Positions 33,438 to 44,300 of a stretch of DNA of 64,000 nucleotides are shown here, piece after piece. The notes under the pieces were generated by a model, which was not told the DNA's origin, did no database searches, and worked only from the letters and a program-made list of their open reading frames with translations. The DNA is from Robinsoniella peoriensis (GTDB taxonomy: Bacteria > Bacillota > Clostridia > Lachnospirales > Lachnospiraceae). The position numbers and the translations under genes were made by a program. Within the stretch, counting starts at the first letter, position 1. The number at the start of each line of letters is the position of its first letter. Location of the stretch: the NCBI RefSeq assembly GCF_042680125.1, contig NZ_JBHTNY010000031.1; one strand, 5' to 3'.

Positions 33438-34445
33438 ATGATGTTAAGAGTTGGAGTTATTGGATGCGGTGGAATGGGTAAGGATCATATTAAGCGACTT
33501 ACAGACAAGATTCAGGGGGCAGAAGTTACAGCAGTTTCAGATGTATTTGAAGAAGGGGCTAAAGCAGCGGCGGCTATCTGCCAGGCGAAGGTTTATCACA
33601 ATAGTCAGGAGCTGATTCTTGATCCTGAAGTAGATGCAGTTGTCATTACATCCCCTGGTTTTGCACATGCGGAATCTATTTTAGAGGCAATTAAGGCAGG
33701 AAAGCCGGTATTTAGTGAGAAACCCCTGGCAACAACAGCAGATGACTGTCTCAGGATTGTAAAAGCAGAGCTGGAATCCGGAAAACATCTGGTTCAGGTA
33801 GGTTTTATGCGCCGTTACGACAAGGGTTACAATCAGGTGAAGGAAGCTTTGGATTCCGGAGAGTACGGTGCGCCATTAATGCTCCATTGCACCCATAGAA
33901 ACCCCGAGGTAGGCACAAATTATACCACACCCATGGCAGTGCATGACACTGCAATCCATGAGATAGATGTATTGCACTGGCTGATTGATGATGAGTATGA
34001 GTCAGCACAGGTTATTATGCCAGGCTGTACAAAATATTCACATTCTAAGTTAAAAGATCCTCAGATTATGCTTCTTAGGACAAAAAAGGGCATCTGTATT
34101 GATGTAGAGGTCTTTGTAAATTGTAAATTTGGTTATGACATTAATTGTGAGGTTGTTTGTGAAGATGGCGTTGTGAAGATGCCCGCTCCGGCATATCCTG
34201 TTATCCGGAGAAATGCTGCATTATCAACGACAATTGATACGGACTGTTTTGTTCGTTTCCGTGATTCCTATGATACGGAAATGCAGAACTGGGTTGAAAA
34301 TGCAAAAAAAGGAGTTGTCACAGGACCTACCGCATGGGATGGGTATCTCGCAGCAGTTACCGCAGATGCACTTGTAAAGGCTCAGGAAACCGGTAACGTC
34401 GAACTTATAAAAACCGATATGGAAAAACCAGAATTTTATCAATAG
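33438..34445 (+). CDS. iolG: Inositol 2-dehydrogenase (IolG-like)
   Basis: This 335-residue Gfo/Idh/MocA enzyme oxidises myo-inositol (or a stereoisomer) to the 2-keto form with NAD. The Rossmann start is LRVGVIGCGGMGKDHIKRL, the EKP motif is KPVFSEKPLATTADD near 95, and the catalytic motif is AVHDTAIHEIDVLHWLIDDE near 170 (Asp and His as in Bacillus IolG). The C-terminal sheet is complete. AAAGGTGG precedes the tandem ATGs (33438, 33441). It is the first gene of an operon with iolI and iolH, which supports the inositol assignment over a generic dehydrogenase. Confidence 0.85.
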   Translation: MMLRVGVIGCGGMGKDHIKRLTDKIQGAEVTAVSDVFEEGAKAAAAICQAKVYHNSQELILDPEVDAVVITSPGFAHAESILEAIKAGKPVFSEKPLATTADDCLRIVKAELESGKHLVQVGFMRRYDKGYNQVKEALDSGEYGAPLMLHCTHRNPEVGTNYTTPMAVHDTAIHEIDVLHWLIDDEYESAQVIMPGCTKYSHSKLKDPQIMLLRTKKGICIDVEVFVNCKFGYDINCEVVCEDGVVKMPAPAYPVIRRNAALSTTIDTDCFVRFRDSYDTEMQNWVENAKKGVVTGPTAWDGYLAAVTADALVKAQETGNVELIKTDMEKPEFYQ

Positions 34446-34469
34446 AAATATGAAAATGGAGGAATTGAT

Positions 34470-35303
34470 ATGAAGATTGGATTTAATGAAGCAACGGCAC
34501 TGGAATGCAAAGGTCAGTCCTTAATGGCGGACTTGGAAGCATGTGAGAAGTATGGATTTGATTATATTGAGATTCGTTTTGATTGCGTAAAGGATTATCT
34601 GAAAGATCATACATTAGAGGAACTTGCAGAATGGTTTCAAAACCATCACTTAAAACCATGGGCTTATAATACGCTGATTTTTTTCAATCAGAGAGATGAA
34701 GCCGGAGTGAAAGAAATTGATGCGGAGACAGAATTCATCATAAAGGTCTGCAAGGCAATTGATATGAAAATGCTCATTACAGTTCCATCTTTTGACGTAA
34801 AGGATATATCAGTCACTGACATTAAAGAAGAAGCAGTGGACAGACTGCGTTATCTATCCGATAAAGTAGGAAGCGGGATTAAGATTTCCCTGGAATTCTG
34901 TGGTGCTCCAAACTGTTCCATTAATCAGTTTGGAACGGCATACGATGTAGTGAAAGCGGTAAACCGTGAAAACGTGGGAGTTACTTTGGATACGTTTCAT
35001 TTTCATGAAATGTGCTCGAAACTGGAAGATCTTCGAAATGCCGATGGCAAGAAGATTTTCGCGTATCATTTAAATGATTGTGAAGATCTTCCACTGGGTT
35101 CTTGTGGAGATGACAAACGTCTATGGCCTGGAGAGGGAGTTGTTGATCATTCCGGTATAGCTAAAGCGCTAAAAGAAATTGGATTTGACGGTGTATGTAC
35201 AATTGAAGAATTCCGTCCGGAATATTATGAGATGACTCATGATGAAAATGTAAAAAAGGCGGCAGAGGTAACCAGGAGTTTTGTTGCAAAGTATTTTGAA
35301 TAG
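34470..35303 (+). CDS. iolI: 2-keto-myo-inositol (inosose) isomerase-like TIM barrel
   Basis: This 277-residue protein belongs to the AP-endonuclease-2/sugar epimerase family. The start, FNEATALECKGQSLMADLEA with CEKYGFDYIEIR, then LKDHTLEELAEWFQNHHLKP and NTLIFFNQRDEAG, is close to Bacillus IolI. Metal ligands are visible in SLEFCGAPNCSINQFGTAYD, LDTFHFHEMCS, YHLNDCED and IEEFRPEYYE. IolI converts 2-keto-myo-inositol to 1-keto-D-chiro-inositol, letting several inositols enter one path. GGAGG precedes the ATG, and it is 24 bases after iolG. Confidence 0.82.
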   Translation: MKIGFNEATALECKGQSLMADLEACEKYGFDYIEIRFDCVKDYLKDHTLEELAEWFQNHHLKPWAYNTLIFFNQRDEAGVKEIDAETEFIIKVCKAIDMKMLITVPSFDVKDISVTDIKEEAVDRLRYLSDKVGSGIKISLEFCGAPNCSINQFGTAYDVVKAVNRENVGVTLDTFHFHEMCSKLEDLRNADGKKIFAYHLNDCEDLPLGSCGDDKRLWPGEGVVDHSGIAKALKEIGFDGVCTIEEFRPEYYEMTHDENVKKAAEVTRSFVAKYFE

Positions 35304-35314
35304 CTGCATCTATG

Positions 35315-35377
35315 ATATGGTGCCGCATTACCAGAACCCCCGGGTTGTGATCTGAGATCACAGTCCGGATCATATCA
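35315..35377 (+). other. Structured spacer between iolI and iolH
   Basis: The 94-base gap contains the perfect hairpin GTGATC-TGA-GATCAC and flanking imperfect arms TGATATGGTGCCG and CCGGATCATATCA. There is no T run. It may adjust expression within the operon. Confidence 0.45.
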
Positions 35378-35397
35378 CAAAAAGGAGAATGCAAATC

Positions 35398-36303
35398 ATG
35401 AAAATAGCATTTGATGTGGATGTTTTAGCAAAACAAATGAGTATTAATGATATGGTGCATCAGGTGGCCGACTGGGGATACAAGTACATAGAACAGTCCC
35501 CACACCCACGAATTAATCCATTTTACAAGCACCCGCTTTTTTCGGCTGAATGTGAAATGGAATACCGGAAAGCATTAAAAGAAACCGGTGTTGAGATATC
35601 ATCTTTTATAGTTGTTTACCGATGGTCCGGGCCAACGGAAGAACAGCGAAATATAGCAGTAGCAAATTGGAAGAAAATTGTGGAAATTGCAGTGAATATG
35701 GGGGTACAGGTCATCAATACGGAGCTTTCGGGAGATCCGAACCAGCAGGAAATCTGCAATGGGATGTGGTTTCGCTCTATGGATGAACTGCTGCCGCTAT
35801 TTGAAAAAGAAGGAATCCGGGTTGAGATACAGTCTCATCCCTGGGATTTCTGCGAACTGAACAATGAAACCTGCGATATGGTAAAGAGTTACCGATCCGA
35901 GAATCTGAAATATGTGTATTCTGCACCTCATGGATTTTTCTATGATCAGGGAAAAGGGGATGTCCGTTCCATGCTCGGATATGCAGGGGATGATTTAAGC
36001 CATGTATTGTTTGCAGATACGTTCAATCAGGTAAAAGACTGCAGATATATTCTGAATCCGCCTTGGCTGAACCGCATGGGAAAAGAAGATGTGGCCGTTC
36101 ACCAGCATAATCCTATGGGAGAAGGTGATGTGGACTTTTCCGGTATCTTTGCAAAATTGCGTGAAATGGACTTTGCAAACAGAACTTTTCCGGTCGGAGG
36201 AGATGCTATCTCCTGTGTATCTATTTTTGGCTATCCGGAACGAATGAATATAGAAGCGCCGCGTGCAAGGGAAATGATAGAAAATGAGCTCTTGGGAAAA
36301 TAA
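35398..36303 (+). CDS. iolH: IolH-like sugar phosphate isomerase/epimerase
   Basis: This 301-residue TIM-barrel protein starts at the ATG at 35398 behind AAAGGAG. It carries KIAFDVDVLAKQMSINDMVH, QVADWGYKYIEQSPHPRINP, EISSFIVVYRWSGPTEEQRN and VQVINTELSGDPNQ, closely matching Bacillus IolH. The metal-binding Glu/Asp/His residues are in VEIQSHPWDF, HVLFADTFNQ and MGEGDVDFSG. The exact reaction of IolH is not established. Presence beside iolG and iolI makes an inositol-isomer role likely. Confidence 0.85.
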   Translation: MKIAFDVDVLAKQMSINDMVHQVADWGYKYIEQSPHPRINPFYKHPLFSAECEMEYRKALKETGVEISSFIVVYRWSGPTEEQRNIAVANWKKIVEIAVNMGVQVINTELSGDPNQQEICNGMWFRSMDELLPLFEKEGIRVEIQSHPWDFCELNNETCDMVKSYRSENLKYVYSAPHGFFYDQGKGDVRSMLGYAGDDLSHVLFADTFNQVKDCRYILNPPWLNRMGKEDVAVHQHNPMGEGDVDFSGIFAKLREMDFANRTFPVGGDAISCVSIFGYPERMNIEAPRAREMIENELLGK

Positions 36304-36367
36304 AGCCGGAGGATAATGTATGGGGAGAATACCAGAGTTATTAAATTTTAAGCAAAAAGGAAAAGAC

Positions 36368-37738
36368 ATGAATGAGTTTGCCAAAGTTCCTGCTAAAGAG
36401 AAGCTGGCATATTGCTTTGGTGATCCGGCACTTACTTTGATGTACACCATGACAACTACTCTGTTGATTTATTTCTACACAAATGTAGTGGGAATATCAG
36501 CCGGTTCAGTAGGTATGATTATGCTGGTATCCAGGGTATTCGACGGTGTCTCGGATGTGATCATGGGGACAATCATTGACCGGACACATTCCAAATACGG
36601 AAAGGCAAGGATTTGGATTCTGCGTCTGGCGGTGCCCTATGCTTTGGCTGCGGTTTTTCTTTTTACAATGCCGGGAATGGGTGATATGGGAAAAGTTATT
36701 TATGCCTTTGTCACTTATAATATCATGAATACCGTGGTTTATACGGCAATCAGCCAGCCGTTTCATGCACTGGGTTCCTTAATGAGCAGGGACCGCAGGG
36801 AGAGGGATGTAATCTGCAATATTCGTATGATACTTTCCATTACGGCAAGTATGGTTATTACGGCATTTACGCTGCCCATTATTAACAAGCTTGCAGGGGT
36901 GATCCGGAATGAACAGGCTGCATGGATTATTGTTACGGCGGTATATGCAGTAATCTCTGTATTCGTACTGATCAATACTTATATGACCTGTACCGAACGG
37001 GTATGTACGGCACAGAAGGTGAAAGAGAATATTCCATTTTTTAAAGCCTTAAAGGCAACTGTTACGAACCCATATTTTTTGATAGCACTGGGGTTAATGC
37101 TTTTCTATACGGTTTACCAGATCATCATCGGGACAGATTTAACCTATTACTGCCAGTATGTTTTAAATGATGTGGACCTGGTCATGCCATTATCTGCGGC
37201 AGAAAAAATAGCTACCATTGCCGGTATTGCGCTGCTGCCCAGAATACTTCCCAGGTTCGGGAAACGCAGCCTCATCTGTGCAGGATGTTTAGTGGGAATT
37301 GCAGGGCAGCTCATATTTCTTCTTAACATAACAAGCGTTCCTTTGGGCATCCTGACCTGTATCATGCGTGGGATAGGTATAGCACCATTTTATGGAGTAC
37401 AATATTCTCTGCCAAGTGATGCGATAGAATACGGCCACTGGAAGACCGGAATACGCATAGAAGGGTTGATGTTCTCATCCATGAGTATGGGGCAAAAAGC
37501 CGGATCGGGATTCACATCGGCAATTATGGGGGCAATTTTATCCATGGCTGCATTTGATGGTTTAAAAGCAACTGCCGCTGAACAGGCACCGGCGGCAATT
37601 GAGGCAATAAAATCGTTTTATCTCTATGTTCCCATAGGAATCTGGCTTATCATGTTTCTCATAGCTGCCTGTTATCGGCTGGACAGAAAGTATGACCGCA
37701 TGATGGGGGAATTGATGGAAAGGGAGCAAGAGGTTTAG
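36368..37738 (+). CDS. GPH-family (MelB-like) cation:sugar or polyol symporter
   Basis: This 456-residue integral membrane protein has about 12 transmembrane segments. The MelB-type signature AYCFGDPALTLMYTMTTTLL lies near the start. Between TM2 and TM3 is RVFDGVSDVIMGTIIDRTHS, followed by KYGKARIWIL, the classic GPH D-(G/A)-x-x-D and R-x-(K)-x-G-x-x-R-x-W motif. The ATG at 36368 is preferred behind AAGGAA. An ATG at 36320 also has a GGAGG site and would add 16 residues. Its position after iolG-iolI-iolH suggests inositol or inositol-derivative uptake. A terminator follows. Confidence 0.9.
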   Translation: MNEFAKVPAKEKLAYCFGDPALTLMYTMTTTLLIYFYTNVVGISAGSVGMIMLVSRVFDGVSDVIMGTIIDRTHSKYGKARIWILRLAVPYALAAVFLFTMPGMGDMGKVIYAFVTYNIMNTVVYTAISQPFHALGSLMSRDRRERDVICNIRMILSITASMVITAFTLPIINKLAGVIRNEQAAWIIVTAVYAVISVFVLINTYMTCTERVCTAQKVKENIPFFKALKATVTNPYFLIALGLMLFYTVYQIIIGTDLTYYCQYVLNDVDLVMPLSAAEKIATIAGIALLPRILPRFGKRSLICAGCLVGIAGQLIFLLNITSVPLGILTCIMRGIGIAPFYGVQYSLPSDAIEYGHWKTGIRIEGLMFSSMSMGQKAGSGFTSAIMGAILSMAAFDGLKATAAEQAPAAIEAIKSFYLYVPIGIWLIMFLIAACYRLDRKYDRMMGELMEREQEV

Positions 37739-37770
37739 ATTATTAAAAACAATTAGATGAAAAAATGGTA

Positions 37771-37813
37771 TGAGCAGATGCAGAATTTGATAAATTTTGT
37801 ATCTGCTCATTTT
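37771..37813 (+). terminator. Intrinsic terminator of the iol operon
   Basis: TGAGCAGAT...AATTT and AAATTTTGT ATCTGCTCA pair over about 17 positions and are followed by TTTTATT. Confidence 0.88.
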
Positions 37814-37925
37814 ATTGTTGTAAGAAACGATGTAACGATAAAAGTTAAAATTATCTGTACCCGGCTATATACAACATAATGTATATAAAAATTAGAATAA
37901 ATAGAAATAAATCACTATTAGACTA

Positions 37926-37954
37926 TAGACAAGGGATAGGTTATGAATTATAAT
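37926..37954 (+). promoter_or_regulatory. Promoter of the putative type I toxin mRNA
   Basis: TAGACA (37926-37931), a 17-base spacer and TATAAT (37949-37954). The start point should be near 37961. In the short leader CTTTCC (37971-37976) pairs with GGAAGG (37981-37986) around loop AGCA, hiding part of the SD GGAAGGAGGT. Confidence 0.72.
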
Positions 37955-37996
37955 ATATATGCTGTCGACTCTTTCCAGCAGGAAGGAGGTGCATCT

Positions 37997-38092
37997 ATGG
38001 AATACATAGTTGCTTTTATAATATCAGTAACAGCTAGCATAGCTGGATATTATGTTTGCAGATGGATAGAAAAGGACAACAAAGACAGCTAA
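37997..38092 (+). CDS. Putative Fst-like type I toxin peptide
   Basis: A 31-residue peptide starts MEYIVAFIISVTASIAGYYV and ends CRWIEKDNKDS: one hydrophobic helix followed by Trp and a charged tail, the design of Fst/Ldr-family membrane toxins. The SD GGAAGGAGGT is six bases before the ATG and lies in a hairpin. The start-codon region (37991-38015) is repeated at 38132-38155, inside a convergent antisense transcription unit that ends in the hairpin shared with the toxin gene. Fst-type toxins insert in the membrane and stop growth if antisense RNA is lost. No similarity search could be done. The call rests on architecture. Confidence 0.75.
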   Translation: MEYIVAFIISVTASIAGYYVCRWIEKDNKDS

Positions 38093-38094
38093 AG

Positions 38095-38160
38095 AAAAAT
38101 CCCCACGGAAATAGGCTCCGTGGGGATTCGTGCATCTAGAATACATAGTTGCTTTGCATG
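38095..38160 (-). ncRNA. Putative antitoxin RNA (RNA II-like) of the Fst-type module
   Basis: From the minus-strand promoter at 38166-38194 transcription should start near 38159, cross the repeat copy 38132-38155 and end at the hairpin 38098-38128, whose minus-strand side is followed by TTTTTC. The predicted RNA is about 65 nt. The repeat would pair with the toxin start region, and the hairpin with the toxin mRNA 3' end. Confidence 0.7.
38098..38128. terminator. Shared bidirectional terminator of the toxin-antitoxin pair
   Basis: AATCCCCACGG, a 9-base loop and CCGTGGGGATT form an 11-bp perfect stem. The T run is on the minus-strand side. The hairpin starts six bases after the toxin stop. Confidence 0.85.
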
Positions 38161-38165
38161 CTTTT

Positions 38166-38194
38166 ATAATATAACACTTTGCAATAAATGTCAA
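38166..38194 (-). promoter_or_regulatory. Antitoxin RNA promoter
   Basis: On the minus strand, a consensus TTGACA (38194-38189), an exact 17-base spacer and TATTAT (38171-38166). It is stronger than the opposing toxin promoter, as expected for a labile antisense RNA. No open frame lies downstream on this strand before the terminator. Confidence 0.82.
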
Positions 38195-38310
38195 TTCTTT
38201 TTTTATTTCTAATGCCTTTCCGGCATCCTTCTTTCTATCAGAAGTATAGTGGATTTTCCGTCTACAGCGTCAAATATATTAAAATAATACTATAAGATAG
38301 TACACCTTCC

Positions 38311-38353
38311 TTAAGATAATGCAATTTTTGAAAGCAATTGATAACGCTATAAT
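38311..38353 (+). promoter_or_regulatory. GH121 promoter with upstream box shared with the binding-protein gene
   Basis: The -10 TATAAT (38348-38353) has no good -35. TTAAGATAATGCAATT starts at 38311, 37 bases before the -10. A matching TTAAAATATTAGAATT starts at 50111, also 37 bases before the TATAAT of the second binding-protein gene. This suits an activator site, probably for the YesN-type regulator at 47370. Confidence 0.6.
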
Positions 38354-38391
38354 GAGATTGTAACAAAATAAGCACGGAAAAGGAGAATGTT

Positions 38392-41300
38392 ATGGGGAAG
38401 AAAAGAAAACGGAAATTGGCGACGAAGGCATTGGCAGTTGCAGTAGCGGTTTCTATGCTGCCAGGCAGTGCGATCACAGCGTTTGCTGAAACAGGTACCG
38501 GAACAGAACCGGGAGCATTGGCAATTGGACATCCGACATTTAAGAACACGGAAAGCTTGGCGGATGTATACGATTTGGGAGGCGTAACGTATGATTCAAA
38601 AGAAATGATGAAAGCGCTCTATCAGCAGGATCTGGATAACGGTGGAGATTCCTTTTATATGGACCGTATTCTGGCGCGTTATGGAGTGGCAAATGGCAAC
38701 GCGGGCAATAATGGAAATGACGATGGCAATACATTTATGACCAGAGGACGGGCACTTTACATGTATACCAGTAATCCGGGTATCATTGGTTTTGGCGGAA
38801 AAACCAGCTATGGATGCAGTTCATCCGGAAGTTCTCTTGGCGGAGACATGTATGCAATTAATTTTTCAGACGATTCCGGTGCATTAAGCACTAAGGAAGT
38901 AACAAGCAAACGTGTAAACTATCCAAGTAACTGGGTAAGCCAGTATCAGGTTGGATCCCTGACAGCAGATGTGGAGAAATTCATCAGCAATGAAAATGTT
39001 GCTGTTACTACAGTTAAACTGACCAATACAGAGGGAGCTGACAAAACCATTGCGGTTAATGTAAATTCAAACTTTGTAAGCAGCCGCGATGAAGTGACGG
39101 TGGGAGGCGAAACCCAGCAGGAGCTTACCGGTTCTATGAATTCAACAGCTGATTTAACAAAGATCACTACCCGCCTATCGGGAAATGGATTTGAGTATGC
39201 AGAAGAATCCAATAAATCCATGGTAAAAACAGTCACCATCCCGGCTGGACAAACAGTAGAAGTAAAAGTTGTTATGGCTTTTACCACAGAAGAACTTCCA
39301 CAGTCCACAGCAGATTATGTACGTTTTCTGGAACTGGATGGTACAAGTGCTTTAAAAGCTCAGAAGGCAGAGTACAATGAGTACTGGGCGGAAAACCTTC
39401 CATACATAGACGTACCAAACAAAGCAGTTCAGAAGGCAATTGACTATCGTTGGTGGCTGGAAAGGTTTAATACAATGGATGCCAATATCCCAGGATATGA
39501 TTTCCAGTATCCCGTTACGGTAGAAGGCGTATTGGGTTATAATAATGCAATTGCATTAACACAGCCAATGCATTTACAGGATACAAAGTGGTTAAGAAAT
39601 GCTTATCTGCCTCTCGGACAGTTATTATCCGTAGGAAACAGTTCCCAGAGCAGTGCATTCTTAGACAACCCGGGAAACCGTTCAAACTGGAATAACCACT
39701 ACGGCCAGTATATTGCAGACGCAGGTTTAGAAGCATTTAACGTAATTGGCGGCGGTGCAGAGCTGGCTGAAAATCTGGCATATTATTTTGAACATGATGC
39801 CAAAGGACAACTTGACCACTACGGCAACCATACAAGTGCAACCACTCCTGAAAATTATCTGATTGATTACCAGAATAATTATATGACAGGAAACGATGCA
39901 GATACGATTTCCATGCATGTAAAAGGGATCGGAAACTGGAAGACACATGGAGAAAATGCATACGTATATGCAGCTGCTCAATCTGCTTCTGACCTCTATG
40001 GAATGTTAGGAAATATTGAAAAATCAGAGGAAATGAAAACTCTGGCTGAAAATATCCAAAGTGACATCCTGGAGTACCTCTGGTGTGACCAGTGCCAGAA
40101 ATTTGAGACACGTGCAGTAAGTCCTACCAGCTCTTTTGTTTCCCATAATCCGGACAAACCAAATCTGGTAGAATTGACAGAATCCAATAACTACAATTAT
40201 TTCTCTGTTGGAGCAGTTCCCACAGACGAAGCATCCATTGCAAAATATAAAGAAGCACTTAAGACCTTTACCAATGGAGACGATTTCCCGATCTTCCCGT
40301 ATTATACGGCAAATCAGGTACACAATAAGCAGCTTCCGGGATCCAATAACTTCTCGAATATTAACTTTACTGTTCAGGCAAGAGCATATGAAGCAGCACT
40401 GCGTACCTATGACGTAGAGCAGGAATATGTAACGGATGATATGCTTGCCCTCATGGTTGAGTGGTGCGCATGGAATATGTATCCCAATGGTGGAGACATC
40501 CGTTATCCAAATAATAACGAATTCTTCAATATTGATAACAAGACATTAGATACCTATTACCGTTCCTGGATTTACCACAATATTCTTGGTAACTATACCT
40601 ATCTCTTTATTGAAGATATGGCAGGCGTACAGCCACGTTCCGATGAAAAACTGGAACTGGATCCAATCGATTTCAGCTATGACCATTTCATGGTAAATAA
40701 TATCCGTTATCATGGCAAGGACATAACAATCAGCTGGGATAAACCGGACGGAAATAAATATTACGGTGACAATGTACCGGAAGGTTTTGCAGTATGGATC
40801 GACGGCGAATCTGCATTTGTATTAAATGATCTGGTTCACGTTGTATACGACGCTAAGACAGGCGAACTGGAATTCCCGGAAAATGAAAAAACTACAGTAC
40901 TTTCAAAAGCTTCTGTTTCTGAGATACCGGCAGCAATGGACGTTGCCATAACAGACAGTAATGTCGTAGAAATGCTGAAAAAATCCGGTATCAACGGTTT
41001 GACAAATGAAGCAGAAGGTGCAGCTGTAACCGCATCTTATACTCCGGCTAAAGCAAGAGCTGCAACATGGGCAGAGAAGCACCGTGCAGATGGAAGTGAC
41101 ACTACCTCAAAGGCAGTGAACGAGACAGCTCCGGATCCGCAGGCAGTAACTGATGGGATGACGGTTAATATGCCATTCTGGGGAAATGACCAGAGTACGA
41201 ATGCAACAGATTCTCTGGTAATTGATTTAGGCGGACAGAAGAATATCGATATGATGGATATTTATTTCTACAATGACCGTCAAAGCGGAGGGTATGCAGA

Positions 41301-44300
41301 GCCGACGAAATACACGCTGGAATACTGGGACGGCAGTGCATGGAAGCATGCAGAAAACCAGAACAGGACGCCTGCAATTCCAAGAGCAAATTACAACGAA
41401 GACAAATTTAAAGAAATTACCACAGACAAAGTACGGGTAACCGTAACGAACCAGCCGGGACGATATACGGCAGTTACAGAAGTCCAGTTATTTAAAGAGG
41501 GCGGAGACCGTCCGGAAGTAGAAAACCAGGCACCGGATGTAACGGTGAAAGTAAATACAGAGAAGCTGGAGAACATGAAAGCATCTCTGATAGCACAGTG
41601 TACAGATGATGGATTGCCATATGATAAGACACTTACTTATAAATGGGAAGTAACCGAAAAACCATCTGATACGGCATCTGCTTACTTAAGCGATGAAAAA
41701 GCCTTAAATACTTCGTTAATCGGTTCCGAAGAAGGAGCTTACAAAGTAAGATTCACAGCAGATGATGGGGAAATACAAACAGTAAAAGAACTTTCCGTAG
41801 AGATTAAAAAAGCAGATACACAGGCAGATATAGATGTTGCGCCTTCTGCTGCTGCAAGTTCAGATTATACAGCAAGCTGGGAAAAACTGGACGGAATAAA
41901 TAATTCTGCATTTGAGCCGACAAAATCTGCTGGCGGTACTGGAAAAGGCTGGGGCAACTGGGGCGTTTCAGGCGGAGCAGGATCTAACCACTGGGTACAG
42001 TACACCTGGAAAGAAGCTGTCAATATCTACAAGAATGATATTTACTGGTACGATGATAACGGTGGCACCCGCGTTCCATCCTCCATTCAGATCCAATACA
42101 GAAATGATGCAGGCGAATGGGTTGACGCTAATGTAATTACCGATTTCCAGGATGCGAATAAGAAGAACAAATATAATACCATCGATATGATTCCGGTAAC
42201 CACAACCGCACTGCGCATGAATATGAAGCTTTCCGCAGCAGGAACCGGAATTTACCGCTGGAAAGTATACAGCACACCGGTAGAAGAAATCCTTCCGGTA
42301 TTCAAAGGAACAAAAACCGGAACCATTCCGGAAATGCCAAAAGATATTATTGCAAAAACCTCTTACAGCGAATTGAGATCCGTAAAAGTACTCTGGGATG
42401 CTATCACACAGGATCAGGTAGCTGCAGACGGACAGTTTACAATCAATGGTGTAAATGAAGAAACCGGTAAATTTGTTACGGCGACCATTACAGCAAGGTC
42501 TGATATGGATAAAGCAACCATTACAACCGTCGACGACACAACAGTCAACACCCTGGCAGGAAACCTTCCATATATGCCGCAGACCGTTATGGTTCTGTAC
42601 AACAATGGTGTAAAGGACAATGTCAGTGTCAAGGTAACATGGCCTGAGATTACCGCAGACCAGGTTGCAGCGGAAGGAACATTTACCATTGAAGGAGTTG
42701 TTGAAGGTACAACAACAAAAGCAAAAATGACGGTTAATGTAAGAGGAATGTCCGTAGATACCTCCAAACTGTCAGAAGAACTGATTAAGGCAAAAGATTA
42801 TGCAGCTAAGGATTATACCGCAGAATCATTTAAGAAGTTAACAGATGCAATTACGGCAGCGGAAGAACTCTTAAAGGACAGTAATGTGACACAGGCACAG
42901 ATTAACAAAGCACTGGATGATCTGAACACTGCAGTTTCCGGTTTAGTAGGATTAAAGACAGAACTGCAAAAGACTCTGCAGGAAGCAAAAACATTTGATC
43001 CTGCAAAATACACAGAGGAAAGTTATGCAGTACTTAGCAAAGCAATTACCGATGCAGAAGAAATATTAAAGTCGGAAGACGCCGTTGAAGCAGATGTAAA
43101 TAAAGCAGTAGAAGCATTAAAGGCAGCAATGGGACAACTGGATAAGATTGAAAATGCAGAACTGGTATTACATTATAGCTTTGATAAACAGGATGATCTT
43201 ACCCAGATCAAGGACAATTCTGCTAGTAATTATACGGTAGCAGTTCCAAAACTGGAAGATATTGATTTTGTAAAAGGCAAGAGCGGCGATGCACTTAAAT
43301 TTGACGGAGAAGATACCTCATTTGAAATTCCGGCAGGTGCAAACCTGGCTTCCAGGGATATCACAATCTCCTACTGGTTTAAGCGTACAGGAGAATTATC
43401 AGGAAATAACTCCCTGTTATGGGCAAAAGATGAATCAGCCTATAATGGAAAAGGATTCTATACAAATTATCCGGTAGGCGATGAATACTCATCCTTCTTC
43501 GTAATGGATGGATTCAATGGAATTTATGTAGCACAGAACCCGAATGACTTCCTTCCATTAAATGAATGGACACATATTGCAGTAACCTGGGATTCAGACA
43601 GCAAAACGGGTAAGATCTATAAGAATGGACAGGAACAGGAAGTCACAGTACTGGGAGATCCGCAGACAATTACCGGATCAGAGACAGCAGTAAACCGTGT
43701 AGGAAAGAACGGTTACAGCAATGACTCACAGTATCCGAACAATCTGGAACTGGATGACCTTAGAATTTACAACGGTGCGGTAAACAGCGAAAAGATTAAC
43801 GAGCTTTATACAGAGTATGACAACAATGTAGACAAGACTGTTTTACAGACGGCGCTGGAAACAGCAGAAGCTTACATTCCGGATGGATATACAGCAGAGA
43901 GTTACGCTGTACTGGAAGCAGCAATTGCTGAAGCAAGGAAAGTTTTCGAAGATGAGAATGCGGATCAGGATGCAGTAGATGAGCAGATTGGCAAGCTTGA
44001 AGAAGCAATTGCCCAGCTGGAAAGTATTCTGGCTGATCTGACACAGTTACAGTCCCTGTACAATGCTATTTCACAGATGGATATGAGCATCTACACAGAG
44101 GAAAGCGCAGATGTATTGAAAAATGCACTGGAAAATGCAGGCGCAGTAATTCAAAAAGAAAATGCTACAAAAGTGGAAGCAGCAGAAGCAGAATCAGGAT
44201 TACTGGTAGCCCTTGCAGGACTGGAGAAAAAAGCAGAAGAACCGAAACCGGTAATTGATAAATCATTAGCAAAAGCATTATACAGTGCTTACAAAGACCT

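Noticed and set aside
37741..37925. Additional small gene between the iol operon and the toxin locus
   Set aside because: Only a terminator hairpin and AT-rich sequence are present. No frame has a ribosome site.
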